DNA of 64,000 nucleotides from a virus, in IMG/VR virus record IMGVR_UViG_3300022074_000019, positions 1 through 64,000 of that record, one strand, 5' to 3'. The position numbers and the translations under genes were made by a program. Position 1 is the first letter of the stretch, and every line of letters begins with the position of its first letter. Shown one piece after another: positions 37,887 to 46,160 of this stretch. The notes below the pieces were generated by a model, which was given only the letters and a program-made list of their open reading frames with translations, was not told the origin of the DNA and ran no database searches.

Positions 37887-39662
37887 TTAAAACTGACTGG
37901 TCAAAAACACATATCCAAGCTCAACGTCATCTAAGTTAAGTGCTTCTGCAAGAGCTGCGACTACTTCAATCGTTGTTATTTCAGATCGCTTCATTTGTTC
38001 AAGAAACTCATCGCCCACCTCTTGAATTTCTTTTGCAAGCTTCTTTTCAAACTTTAAGCGTGATTCAATACTAGGAAACGTATTAGGTTCTTGAACTCTT
38101 ATCTTGTTGATAAACATTGCAGCAATTGAATGCTTGCATACTTTAAATCCTTTTTTGTATTGCTCAGTTGCCCAGCTTTCAATAATACCTGTTGCTTGGG
38201 CAACACCCTCAATATCAAATGAATTAGGACTTTTTGCACTAGGTGCTGGATACCTAGATTGCCTATTGATTCTTCCTGTATCGCTATCAAAGGTTTCTGG
38301 CTGACGTAGTTTGCCTCTGATATGAGCAGGGCAGCTACATGAGTAGAGATCTGCATATGAGAGAGTTCTTCCTGTCAAAAATATTTGATCGAGAAATGGG
38401 TCAATACTTAAATTAATTTTTTGCCAAGCACTTTCGCCTGGAATTAGTGGTTGATGAAAATAGTTGCCATCTTCATCGATGTCTACATCTTGATACGTAA
38501 AACTATTAGCGGGAAATACAATAAATCTATTTTGTTCATATGGAGTATAGAGTGTCAGCGTACTTTTAAATATTGTCGATGTAATCTCTAATTCATTTGT
38601 GGCTGGACGTGCCATGACTGATTGAATTGTCCAAGGCATAATTGCATAAGATGAAGTTCCTACTTCACTTGCAACCACATCTCCAGTTAGATATTTATTG
38701 CCAAAATACTTTTGGTAGTCAGACTTTCTAAAAAAGAATGATCCTTGCAAAGTACTTGTTGTATTTGTTGTGTTGAAAATTACTTCTAGGCTGGCTATAT
38801 CACCAAGCGTTGGTGGCAAGTTAGTTGTATTCTTTAGAATTTGAAGCTCTTCGCCAGTGCGAGAATCATTTTCAATAACTTCAAAGTATGTCTCAAAATC
38901 TTTGAATTCAGTCAGTGAGGTGACAGCAGTGACGTTGTAAAACTCAGGGGTATAAACAATTTGACCAACTAATGCTTGAATATCATTGTTGTTTTCTTGT
39001 ATGAAGCTTGTTGCCATGATGTCACTCAATGGCATGGTTGCTACGATCTGCAGTCCATCTTTCGAGCTTTTGCCTTTATATACAGCAGGTCGTCGATTTG
39101 AAGTTAGTACTTGCTCAATATTGGCAGAGGCATTTCCATCAGTTACTCGTTCGCCAAGTGATCGCAATAAACTTGCATCACTATTAGCATTGCCTTGAAC
39201 TTGAACAACAACTTCTCTATTCAAATATCCTTCAGGAAAATTAATTTGATCTGCTTCTATACTTGTAATTACACCTACAGAATGCTGAGCTGAAGCCGAT
39301 CGTTTAATTGTATAGTGAGTTCTACTGTCAGAATTTTTAGTTGCAAACCTATATCCAGTAAACGTTACTGGTGTTTCAGCAGGAGTACCTTGATACAGAA
39401 CAGCATTAGCCGCGTCGTAGGGTAAATACGCTGCTTGATAGTAGTACTCCGTGCCCTTGCGCCATCTGGCCCAAGTACTATCCATATCGAATTGCTCGAT
39501 TGCGCTTCTAGTTACTGTCGAGCCATAGCGACGATCGCTTGGATAATTGCCTGCAGCCCCTGGCCCTTTCGCTTTATCTGTTCGATTGTTGACCTCAGTT
39601 ACAGCAAATGACTTCGATCTACCAAATGATTTACTACCGAAGCCATTTTGCTTTCTAGGCAT
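37887..39662 (-). CDS. Large structural protein with SWIM-like zinc motif
   Basis: 591 residues. A mixed alpha/beta body and, near residues 440-500, S-C-S-C-P-A-H followed after about 60 residues by V-C-K-H-S-I-A-A, a C-x-C...C-x-H pattern typical of SWIM zinc fingers. The C-terminal 80 residues are helical and acidic. It lies among virion genes, so it is probably a tail or internal virion protein that binds nucleic acid or another protein. ATG 39662 is used (TTG one codon earlier); it overlaps the previous stop. Confidence 0.7.
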   Translation of the reverse strand: MPRKQNGFGSKSFGRSKSFAVTEVNNRTDKAKGPGAAGNYPSDRRYGSTVTRSAIEQFDMDSTWARWRKGTEYYYQAAYLPYDAANAVLYQGTPAETPVTFTGYRFATKNSDSRTHYTIKRSASAQHSVGVITSIEADQINFPEGYLNREVVVQVQGNANSDASLLRSLGERVTDGNASANIEQVLTSNRRPAVYKGKSSKDGLQIVATMPLSDIMATSFIQENNNDIQALVGQIVYTPEFYNVTAVTSLTEFKDFETYFEVIENDSRTGEELQILKNTTNLPPTLGDIASLEVIFNTTNTTSTLQGSFFFRKSDYQKYFGNKYLTGDVVASEVGTSSYAIMPWTIQSVMARPATNELEITSTIFKSTLTLYTPYEQNRFIVFPANSFTYQDVDIDEDGNYFHQPLIPGESAWQKINLSIDPFLDQIFLTGRTLSYADLYSCSCPAHIRGKLRQPETFDSDTGRINRQSRYPAPSAKSPNSFDIEGVAQATGIIESWATEQYKKGFKVCKHSIAAMFINKIRVQEPNTFPSIESRLKFEKKLAKEIQEVGDEFLEQMKRSEITTIEVVAALAEALNLDDVELGYVFLTSQF

Positions 39663-40144
39663 CAATAGAATCCGCCTTGAGCTGCAATAACAGGAGTGCC
39701 AGCACTGTTAGCAGGCCCAGCAAGCTGCAACGAGCACCAAAGAACAGAGCCTTTTGGAATATAAAGTGCACGCACTTGTGGATCACCGCCAGTACCTGGC
39801 AACGGAGCTAAAACTTTCGGCAGTGAAGTACACGAACGGATTTGTCCCGCAGTAGTGGGGCTATCAATTTGCTGAATGTATGTCGCGTCACTTGGCCTGA
39901 GATAATCTACTGCTGTGCTGAGATAAAACACAGCTTTGTATGAAACTGTACTACGTGCAATTACGTACAGATCTTCTACAATTGCGCCATCATTAGATGT
40001 GCAATCAACAAGGACAGACGACTCATTAGTTCCCAAAATATCGAGACTTGTTGCAGATCCTGAAGTTAAACTGTTTGATTCAACAACTGAATGAAACGGA
40101 CGATCAACCAGCAGGGGTTGTTTATTAGTAGCTGTAGTAGCCAT
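39662..40144 (-). CDS. Hypothetical virion protein
   Basis: 160 residues, beta-rich with many Ser/Thr and a Y-I-P-K-G-S-V-L-W-C-S-L-Q-L-A strand near the C terminus. It looks like a small beta-sandwich tail or decoration protein. ATG overlaps the upstream stop. Confidence 0.65.
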   Translation of the reverse strand: MATTATNKQPLLVDRPFHSVVESNSLTSGSATSLDILGTNESSVLVDCTSNDGAIVEDLYVIARSTVSYKAVFYLSTAVDYLRPSDATYIQQIDSPTTAGQIRSCTSLPKVLAPLPGTGGDPQVRALYIPKGSVLWCSLQLAGPANSAGTPVIAAQGGFY

Positions 40145-40815
40145 TATTTGTTACCTTTACGAATTGTAGTTTTAGTAGATCCAGGAATCATTGAGCCATC
40201 GTCTGGAGACATGACTTGAGCTGCTGCTTGTGCATCAGGTACGCCCTGAAGCGTAAGTCCGCCCTCAGAGTTTCCTGACATTGTAGAAGGAACAGCACCA
40301 GGATTAAAGACTCCACCCTCCTGTGCCATATCCATGTCAAAACCCATCATTCCAAGGGGACCGACTTGATAAGGAAGTTGATCACCTGAACCATAAAGCT
40401 TTTCACCACGTTCAGCTGCTTGCTGAGCCAAGTGCATTGGCTCCATCATGTCTTGCGATTCACGTAGAGGTTGTTGAATCGAACCGTAGGCAGCATTAAG
40501 ACCACGGCCTTCTACAATGTTTTGATTTCGATCGGAGTTAGGTGCATAACCAGGAGTGCCTACTTTGCTAAACACATCAGGTGTGAACACTTCATCACCG
40601 TAAGGAGACTGAGCACCACCATCAAGGCTTGAAGGGGTCGGAGCGCCTCCTCCCATTGACTTACCCACCATCGGGTTATTCATCATGTTGCCGGCTCCCT
40701 GAGGGGCCATAGGCATAGGCTGAGGTGCACCAGCAAAGGTGGCGTTTGACTGACTTGTCATAGTCGGGTCAACATCACCTGCTGCTTTGCGACGGTTAAT
40801 CTTTTCTTGAGACAT
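40144..40815 (-). CDS. Disordered Met/Pro/Gly-rich virion-type protein
   Basis: 223 residues of low complexity: P-M-P-M-A-P-Q-G-A-G-N-M-M-N-N-P-M and similar. It probably stays flexible, as scaffold-like, assembly or ejected proteins do. A short basic end (T-T-I-R-K-G-N-K). No domain. Confidence 0.65.
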   Translation of the reverse strand: MSQEKINRRKAAGDVDPTMTSQSNATFAGAPQPMPMAPQGAGNMMNNPMVGKSMGGGAPTPSSLDGGAQSPYGDEVFTPDVFSKVGTPGYAPNSDRNQNIVEGRGLNAAYGSIQQPLRESQDMMEPMHLAQQAAERGEKLYGSGDQLPYQVGPLGMMGFDMDMAQEGGVFNPGAVPSTMSGNSEGGLTLQGVPDAQAAAQVMSPDDGSMIPGSTKTTIRKGNK

Positions 40816-40816
40816 A

Positions 40817-41224
40817 TCAAGCTCCGTAGATTTGTTGACGGTTGTTCAATCCGGGATACTGCATGCCTTGAGCAAGCATTGCCAAACGCTCAGCAGCTAG
40901 ACCACCTGAAATTTCAGGATCAACTTGTGGTTGTATTGTTGCGGATGTTTCACCATCAGCAAAACCTGTTGTGTTCAGTGGATCGCCAATAATTTGATTG
41001 CCTGCAGCATCAAACCGTGGTTTAAAAATACCAGTAGCTCCATCAATCTGGTCTCCCGCCATCAAGTTGCTGTTGCCGTACTTGGGATGACGAGATGCTT
41101 TTGAAGCTTCGCCAGATCCATTTTCGTAAACAGACTGGATACCAAAGATAAAATCGTTTTGCCCGGCTTGAGCGATAGCAGCGGCTTTCTTGGATTGATA
41201 ATCCGTATCTTTTCCGCGACCCAT
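40817..41224 (-). CDS. Hypothetical virion-type protein
   Basis: 135 residues from ATG 41224 (M-G-R-G-K-D). A longer GTG/ATG frame from 41251 is less likely. Polar and Gly/Asn-rich, ends in N-N-R-Q-Q-I-Y-G-A. It lies one base upstream of the next gene. Promoter-like TTAGAATAT lies near 41278. Confidence 0.6.
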   Translation of the reverse strand: MGRGKDTDYQSKKAAAIAQAGQNDFIFGIQSVYENGSGEASKASRHPKYGNSNLMAGDQIDGATGIFKPRFDAAGNQIIGDPLNTTGFADGETSATIQPQVDPEISGGLAAERLAMLAQGMQYPGLNNRQQIYGA

Positions 41225-41286
41225 TGTTATTTTTTGAGTTCCGTGATGCATGGGTTCACAAAGTATTTCCTAGATATATTCTAATA

Positions 41287-41766
41287 CTATCGATAGTTTT
41301 GGTTTAACCAAATGCGTGAACCCACTGCTGTGTCTGCAGGACCAGGAATAGCCATGACAAATTCAGATCCTGAGCGTTCAAATGCATAGCGACGGACGTC
41401 AGGACGCCGATAGTTAGGAACATATAGAGTTTCAGCAAGACGGTCAACTTCACGTAGGTAGATCTCACGTGCATATGAATCGCCTTTCAAAGGATCAGTC
41501 GTGCGAATTGTTCGCTGAACATCACCAGCAATCTGTTCGATCCGGCTTGCGTTTACTTGACCATTAGCAGTGTCATAGTATTCACTGGCTTCATAAGCAA
41601 CGTCACAGCGGCGAATGTGATCAACAATTTGATTGTAAAAATACTCATCTGGGATGAGCGCCATTGCTTCTTCTAGACGAGCACGATCACCAGCAGGAAG
41701 TTGTGAGCCAGAATTAAATCCTAGATGGAATCTAGTTTTTGACTTCAGTAGTTCGTTTAGTTCCAT
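41287..41766 (-). CDS. Probable head-tail connector-type protein
   Basis: 159 residues, helical first two-thirds (E-L-N-E-L-L-K-S-K-T-R-F-H-L-G-F, D-R-A-R-L-E-E-A-M-A-L-I-P-D-E-Y-F-Y-N-Q-I) and a beta C terminus ending S-R-I-W-L-N-Q-N-Y-R. Size and charge pattern fit small connector or stopper proteins; no diagnostic motif. Confidence 0.55.
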   Translation of the reverse strand: MELNELLKSKTRFHLGFNSGSQLPAGDRARLEEAMALIPDEYFYNQIVDHIRRCDVAYEASEYYDTANGQVNASRIEQIAGDVQRTIRTTDPLKGDSYAREIYLREVDRLAETLYVPNYRRPDVRRYAFERSGSEFVMAIPGPADTAVGSRIWLNQNYR

Positions 41767-42176
41767 TAGCCAAGAATCCCATCACGTGTATATGCTGCTT
41801 TTAGAATCTGCTGCAATTCATACTGTTGATCGGGTGTCATCTCTTTTCCTGCAGCCTCTTGTGCTTGCAGTTCAGCCAAAAGTGCTCCTGTTCGTCCAGA
41901 TTCCTGCATTGCAGATTGTTGAGCTGCTGCTCCTAAGCCACCACCGAGGATTGCTCCTACAAGACCACCAGCCATACGAATGCCAGGTTTCAAAATACGG
42001 TTTGTCCCTCGCATATTGCCAATAGCTTTTCCAAGTGGCTGTGCCAATGAACCGCCAAGTACACCTAGACCACCGCCCAGCGCGGCGGCTGCAGCAGTCG
42101 AATCACTTAGGCGAGGACCCTGTTCTGCCTCATTGGCAGCTTGCGCCAACAAAATTTGTTCTAGACGAGGATCCAT
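41766..42176 (-). CDS. Glycine/alanine-rich membrane-active protein
   Basis: 136 residues. Two stretches of small residues (A-L-G-G-G-L-G-V-L-G-G-S-L-A, G-G-L-V-G-A-I-L-G-G-G-L-G-A-A) could insert into membranes. Similar Gly-rich proteins occur at 58831 and 61664 in this phage, as in ejected internal virion proteins. Overlaps the upstream gene's stop. Confidence 0.6.
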   Translation of the reverse strand: MDPRLEQILLAQAANEAEQGPRLSDSTAAAAALGGGLGVLGGSLAQPLGKAIGNMRGTNRILKPGIRMAGGLVGAILGGGLGAAAQQSAMQESGRTGALLAELQAQEAAGKEMTPDQQYELQQILKAAYTRDGILG

Positions 42177-42202
42177 TTGTCTTCTGCCTTTGTATTCTTA
42201 TT

Positions 42203-42637
42203 TTAACTAATGAAGATAAGGTCTTCTTCAATTAGTTGTTCCCAATTAACACGGGGGATGTTTTCTAGTTGCTTGAGATTTGAAAAACGTTCTCCGCTTA
42301 AGGACATTCGCAATTCAACAATACGCTTAGCAGTTGCATAGCCAACACCAGGCAGTCGTTTTGCAATCTGTTCAGCAGGAGCAGTGTTCAAATTTAGACG
42401 AGTATCTTCAATGGGTACTACAGGATTAGGAAGAGGCTCTTCTGGCGGAGGAGCAATTTGAGGTGCTTCTACTTTGGCCAGTCGGCCTTTCTCACGGCTA
42501 TAAGGAACAAGCTGCTCTAGAGTTACATATGTAATGGCTCCACCAGCATCACGCACCATTGCATATTCCTTATCGTGCTTGGCAATAAATTCAACCAATT
42601 TGCCAGTCTTACTATCTTGAAATAGATTACTATCCAT
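42203..42637 (-). CDS. Helix-hairpin-helix DNA-binding protein (ComEA-like)
   Basis: 144 residues. A beta-rich N terminus (residues 1-50), a Pro/Glu linker, and a C-terminal tandem HhH: L-N-L-N-T-A-P-A-E-Q-I-A-K-R-L-P-G-V-G followed by Y-A-T-A-K-R-I-V-E. This motif binds DNA non-specifically through the backbone, as in ComEA. In a virion gene block it may hold or guide the DNA end at the portal. Confidence 0.8.
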   Translation of the reverse strand: MDSNLFQDSKTGKLVEFIAKHDKEYAMVRDAGGAITYVTLEQLVPYSREKGRLAKVEAPQIAPPPEEPLPNPVVPIEDTRLNLNTAPAEQIAKRLPGVGYATAKRIVELRMSLSGERFSNLKQLENIPRVNWEQLIEEDLIFIS

Positions 42638-42672
42638 TATTATTTAGGGTAAGCATACATTTATTATAGACA

Positions 42673-42702
42673 TAAAAAAGCGCCCCACAAGGAGCGCCTT
42701 TG
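42673..42702 (-). terminator. Terminator after the decoration protein (- strand)
   Basis: On the - strand, AAGGCGCTCC pairs with GGGGCGCTTT (two G-U pairs) over a TTGT loop and is followed by TTTT. It ends the strong capsid transcription unit. Confidence 0.8.
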
Positions 42703-42719
42703 ATGTTATTGATGATGGA

Positions 42720-43289
42720 TCAATATCCAGAGCCGGATTCGCTCTTATAGGGGATACTGTAGTCATCAACGTCGGGGCCAGGAGCGTCAACGTAGTAGCA
42801 GACTTCAACCATAACGGCTGCACAGTCAGCAGGATCAACGATCGTCAGAGCACCAGAGTAAGCAGCAGAGATGGTGATCTCGCTGGACTCGATGGACACA
42901 GCACCGTTGCTGAAGGTGGTAGAAGCACCAGCGGCGGGGAATGCACCAGCCACAGCAGCCAAAGAAGCTTCAGTGTTTGTGGTGGTAGTCAAACCATCAA
43001 CAGCCACAGTGTCAGTGCCACTTGCTTTCAGGTTGGTAGTGCTGATAGCAGTGCGATAGACGGTAGCACCAGCGGGAACCTTAAAAGGCTTATCCAGACG
43101 GGGCTTGTCGTCAGCACGGAGGTCAGGAGAAAGGATCTCCAGAGCCAGGGTGCCACCGCCAGTTTGGTTTGCGGTGACGATAGCGATGCCACGGAGTTGG
43201 TAGTACTCAACACCGGGGACGGCCAGCACACCCTGTTCGCGATAAGCGTTCAGGTGAGCTACATAGTTACCGGGAAAAATTACAGACAT
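42720..43289 (-). CDS. Probable capsid decoration or stabilising protein
   Basis: 189 residues, beta-rich, Ala/Thr/Val-rich, with a strong ribosome binding site (AGGAGG before the ATG) and C-ending codons like the capsid gene. It directly follows the major capsid gene and ends at a strong terminator. Such genes usually encode head decoration proteins or trimers. Not proven by a motif. Confidence 0.65.
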   Translation of the reverse strand: MSVIFPGNYVAHLNAYREQGVLAVPGVEYYQLRGIAIVTANQTGGGTLALEILSPDLRADDKPRLDKPFKVPAGATVYRTAISTTNLKASGTDTVAVDGLTTTTNTEASLAAVAGAFPAAGASTTFSNGAVSIESSEITISAAYSGALTIVDPADCAAVMVEVCYYVDAPGPDVDDYSIPYKSESGSGY

Positions 43290-43304
43290 TGTTAGTTCCT
43301 CCTA

Positions 43305-44432
43305 TCAATATACGAAAGAGTAACCAACCGTGATGAAGTCCTTATTCAGTACTTCAAAACCGGCAAACAGGGACCAGATCATGATGATAAAACGAGAGAA
43401 GTCGTCGTTGTTGTTCAACAGGATCTGAGCGTTGTTACCACCGATACCCACGCCAACAGCCTGAGGACCGAAGAAGATCAGTTGAGATGCGGCGTAATCA
43501 GCGGCACCTGAACCGGCATCGGTAATCGTCAGGTTGAAGGTCGTTTCAGGAAGGTTGGTGGACTCGAACCAACGGACACCTTCAAAAAGGAAGCCAGTGG
43601 GCATCACGGGCTGACCAGCCACAAAGCCGGCTTGGCCATAGCCAGGACCCATGCCTTGGAAGAAGGAAGCGTTGGGAGCAGCGTTGGGCTGCATGGGGTT
43701 GATCATGCCGTTACCGGGGTAACGAGCAATCTCGCGGAAGTCAGAGTTCTGACGAAGATGCATCATCGCGGTCGGATCCACGATGCAGCGGTAGTAACCA
43801 TCAGCGAAGGTCGGGACGTTGCGCTTACGCATGTCCTTGACGACTTCCAGAAGGTCAGTGGTCACGTCAAACTTGGCAGATTCACCAGCTGCGTAGTTGA
43901 CGCCCTTGGCTTTGCCACCAGGCAGGTAATAACCACCTTGGTCTTTGCCAGCAATACCGTTGGCTTCGGCCTTCAGCAGTTCGTTTGCAAAGACGCGGTC
44001 ACGCCAGCGGCGATAGTCGTCCAGCAGGGTCAGAGAACCGATGGACTGGTGGAAGACGTTGAGGTTACCGGTGTCAAGCAGCAGGCGCTGAGCGGTGATC
44101 AGGGTTTCGCGAGCAACCTTGAAAGTAGAAGGCTGGGCGCTGTCACGAGTATCGGCGGGACCGGTGTATTCGCGCAGGGTCACCAAGACCTTGTCTTTAA
44201 CAATATTGCGTGCAGAGGCGGTTCCGAGGGTTTGATCTGCGGTCCGCTCACGGGACTCCTTAGTGCCAGGCTTGCCCCAGAAGCGATAGCGATCAAGCTG
44301 CACAGTTTGACCGGGTTGCTTACTGAAGTCATGTACGACCACGGGCTCCACAGCCATCTCAATGATGTATGCGGGGTGGGGACGATACAGTTCGGCACCA
44401 AGAAGTTTTGGAAAATCATTATCAATCCACAT
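43305..44432 (-). CDS. Major capsid protein
   Basis: 375 residues. The core has R-W-R-D-R-V-F-A-N-E-L-L and Y-R-C-I-V-D-P-T-A-M-M-H-L-R, the latter typical of HK97-fold capsids of the N4-gp56-type family. Codon use is strongly C-ending, as in a very highly expressed gene. It is followed by the decoration gene and lies in the usual position near portal, scaffold and terminase. The strong codon bias also opens a long false + strand frame (43632-44465). Confidence 0.8.
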   Translation of the reverse strand: MWIDNDFPKLLGAELYRPHPAYIIEMAVEPVVVHDFSKQPGQTVQLDRYRFWGKPGTKESRERTADQTLGTASARNIVKDKVLVTLREYTGPADTRDSAQPSTFKVARETLITAQRLLLDTGNLNVFHQSIGSLTLLDDYRRWRDRVFANELLKAEANGIAGKDQGGYYLPGGKAKGVNYAAGESAKFDVTTDLLEVVKDMRKRNVPTFADGYYRCIVDPTAMMHLRQNSDFREIARYPGNGMINPMQPNAAPNASFFQGMGPGYGQAGFVAGQPVMPTGFLFEGVRWFESTNLPETTFNLTITDAGSGAADYAASQLIFFGPQAVGVGIGGNNAQILLNNNDDFSRFIIMIWSLFAGFEVLNKDFITVGYSFVY

Positions 44433-44510
44433 CGGATCGTAACTCCAAAACTAAAAGGTTTATAAGCGACATTCGACTTTGCCGCATAACTAGATGTTAC
44501 TTAAATTAGA

Positions 44511-44516
44511 TATAAT
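44511..44516 (+). promoter_or_regulatory. Candidate -10 box for the HNH island
   Basis: A perfect TATAAT on the + strand, 30 bases before the HNH gene at 44547. No matching -35 box found. It sits in the divergent gap between the capsid gene and the + strand island. Confidence 0.35.
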
Positions 44517-44546
44517 TTTTATATGAATACCCAAGAATATTAGGTA

Positions 44547-44939
44547 ATGGAATTTATCGATAGCAAGGAATGGGTGCCTGTGCATACTCTTCCCGGTTTC
44601 GAATGCTGCATCGAATATTATGTAAATGCTTCTGGTGATATCAAAAGCACTAAAGGGACAATTGAACGTATTCTTAAACAGAAAATTGCAAAGACTGGAT
44701 ATCCTGTTGTTAATTTGACTCAGCGTGTGGGTCGTAAGAAGATACTTACTATTCCAGTTCATACACTTGTAGCTTTTGCTTTTCTAGGATTACCACCAAC
44801 TCCCTACGGTAAGCGTAAAGGTTGTAGTGTTGTTCGTCATATTGATGGCAACAAGAAAAATAATAAAGTAGAAAACCTAATGTGGATCAAACGTCAGCAA
44901 CAAAAAATAACTAAAATAGAGAAAGTAGAAATTGAGTAA
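44547..44939 (+). CDS. NUMOD4/HNH homing endonuclease-like protein
   Basis: 130 residues. E-W-V-P-V, Y-Y-V-N-A-S-G-D-I-K-S and L-V-A-F-A-F-L-G fit the NUMOD4-HNH pattern, followed by V-R-H-I-D-G-N-K-K-N-N and V-E-N-L-M-W. Such genes are usually free-standing homing elements that spread between phages. It is one of few + strand genes in a - strand late block, with its own TATAAT. Together with the next gene it looks like an insertion next to the capsid operon. Confidence 0.8.
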   Translation: MEFIDSKEWVPVHTLPGFECCIEYYVNASGDIKSTKGTIERILKQKIAKTGYPVVNLTQRVGRKKILTIPVHTLVAFAFLGLPPTPYGKRKGCSVVRHIDGNKKNNKVENLMWIKRQQQKITKIEKVEIE

Positions 44940-44947
44940 AACATCTA

Positions 44948-45463
44948 ATGGCTGATCGAGTTATCTACAAAGGTGGACAATCTGTTCCTGTCAATACTGG
45001 TGGTAATATTCAATTGGTCCTTCCCAAGCGTGGTAGTTATCATAGATTTCCTCGTTGGTGGAATAAGAAGCCCGGAGCTTATATTGAGTGTGCAATCTTT
45101 CGAGTCAAGCTAGATAATGGGTCTTACGTTCGTCTGATTATTCCTTCGGCAGACCGCATTAATCTTGAGATCCGTCACGACGGATTTGGTAACTTTACTT
45201 TTCCTGCAGCACGAATTGATCGGGTAGCTATTTTTAAAGATGAGTCTCCCGATCTGTTGGTTGAATATCAATTTTCTAAAATTTCTGGTGGCAAAGTTCT
45301 AAAGCGTAGTGTGTCTCCACTGCCTCCTTATCCTGCACCACCTGAGCCGCTTACTCCTTTGGAAAAGTTTCCACGTCGCCCTTCTGCTCTCAAACGTCGT
45401 AAAAAGACAACGATTAAAGTTGAGGTTAAAGATCAAGCTGAAGAATCGACGTCAGACAGTTAA
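44948..45463 (+). CDS. Hypothetical protein in the + strand island
   Basis: 171 residues: a beta-rich N-terminal domain (G-A-Y-I-E-C-A-I-F-R-V-K-L, Y-V-R-L-I-I-P) and a basic Pro-rich tail (P-P-Y-P-A-P-P-E-P, L-K-R-R-K-K-T). It starts 8 bases after the HNH gene and ends by overlapping the convergent gene. No family recognised. Confidence 0.65.
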   Translation: MADRVIYKGGQSVPVNTGGNIQLVLPKRGSYHRFPRWWNKKPGAYIECAIFRVKLDNGSYVRLIIPSADRINLEIRHDGFGNFTFPAARIDRVAIFKDESPDLLVEYQFSKISGGKVLKRSVSPLPPYPAPPEPLTPLEKFPRRPSALKRRKKTTIKVEVKDQAEESTSDS

Positions 45464-46129
45464 CTTGCGCTGAGCTGTAGTTAGCTCGTAATATTCAATA
45501 TATTTATCGCCTATCTCAAGACGTACATTGTAAGGAATCCTCTTTGTATTTCGAGCATGAAATCCTAAATAGAAGTAGTCTTTTGCCCCGATGAACATCT
45601 CATCATACGCAAATTCTTCGCGATTTTTAGTGTATAGTCTGACGTCAAAATATGCATCAAGGAACCGATTCCCGGTTTTGAAATTTGTCAGTTTTACACT
45701 GACATAAGGCTTTTTGAACTGGGACAAATCATTCGAAGTTCTCGCAGGTTCGTATGCATTAACAATAGATGTGTCTTCTGCAAAATTAAAGACCGCAGTA
45801 TCGTAATCATTTGTCGTTCCGCTTTCTGGAAAAGTCCAGACATGGAAGTAATCATTTTCGGGTGTTTGGATGTTTGAAAAAGCACTTGCTGAAGAGACAA
45901 CTTCCAAATCAATTTTTAGAAACACATTCTCTGTGCCAAACAGTCCTACAGCATCTTTGAAGTCAATAAGACGAGGGATTGCTGTAACTCGCTCAGTTTT
46001 GGCATTTTGAATGGTTGCTGAATCTTTGGCAAAGTTCAGCGATTTACTAGATGCGTAGTTAGCTGGCAAGCTACTGCCGCTCCCACCCATAAGCAGAATT
46101 GAGCTATTAGTTTCTTCTGTGACGTTCAT
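45452..46129 (-). CDS. Hypothetical virion protein
   Basis: 225 residues, beta-rich (V-F-L-K-I-D-L-E-V-V, V-S-V-K-L-T-N-F, V-R-L-E-I-G-D). It may be a minor capsid or tail protein. The C-terminal 4 codons overlap the + strand gene. TACAATAG at 46151-46158 precedes it. Confidence 0.65.
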   Translation of the reverse strand: MNVTEETNSSILLMGGSGSSLPANYASSKSLNFAKDSATIQNAKTERVTAIPRLIDFKDAVGLFGTENVFLKIDLEVVSSASAFSNIQTPENDYFHVWTFPESGTTNDYDTAVFNFAEDTSIVNAYEPARTSNDLSQFKKPYVSVKLTNFKTGNRFLDAYFDVRLYTKNREEFAYDEMFIGAKDYFYLGFHARNTKRIPYNVRLEIGDKYIEYYELTTAQRKLTV

Positions 46130-46150
46130 TACTCATCTGCATGCCTATCA

Positions 46151-46158
46151 CTATTGTA
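46151..46158 (-). promoter_or_regulatory. Late promoter-like motif TACAATAG
   Basis: On the - strand, TACAATAG followed by TGATAGG, 22 bases before the gene at 46129 and inside the 31-base gap after the sigma factor's stop. Confidence 0.45.
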
Positions 46159-46160
46159 AA

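Noticed and set aside
43632-44465. 277-codon + strand frame opposite the major capsid gene
   Set aside because: It is the antisense of a gene with strong C-ending codon bias, which removes stops on the other strand. No protein-like features.
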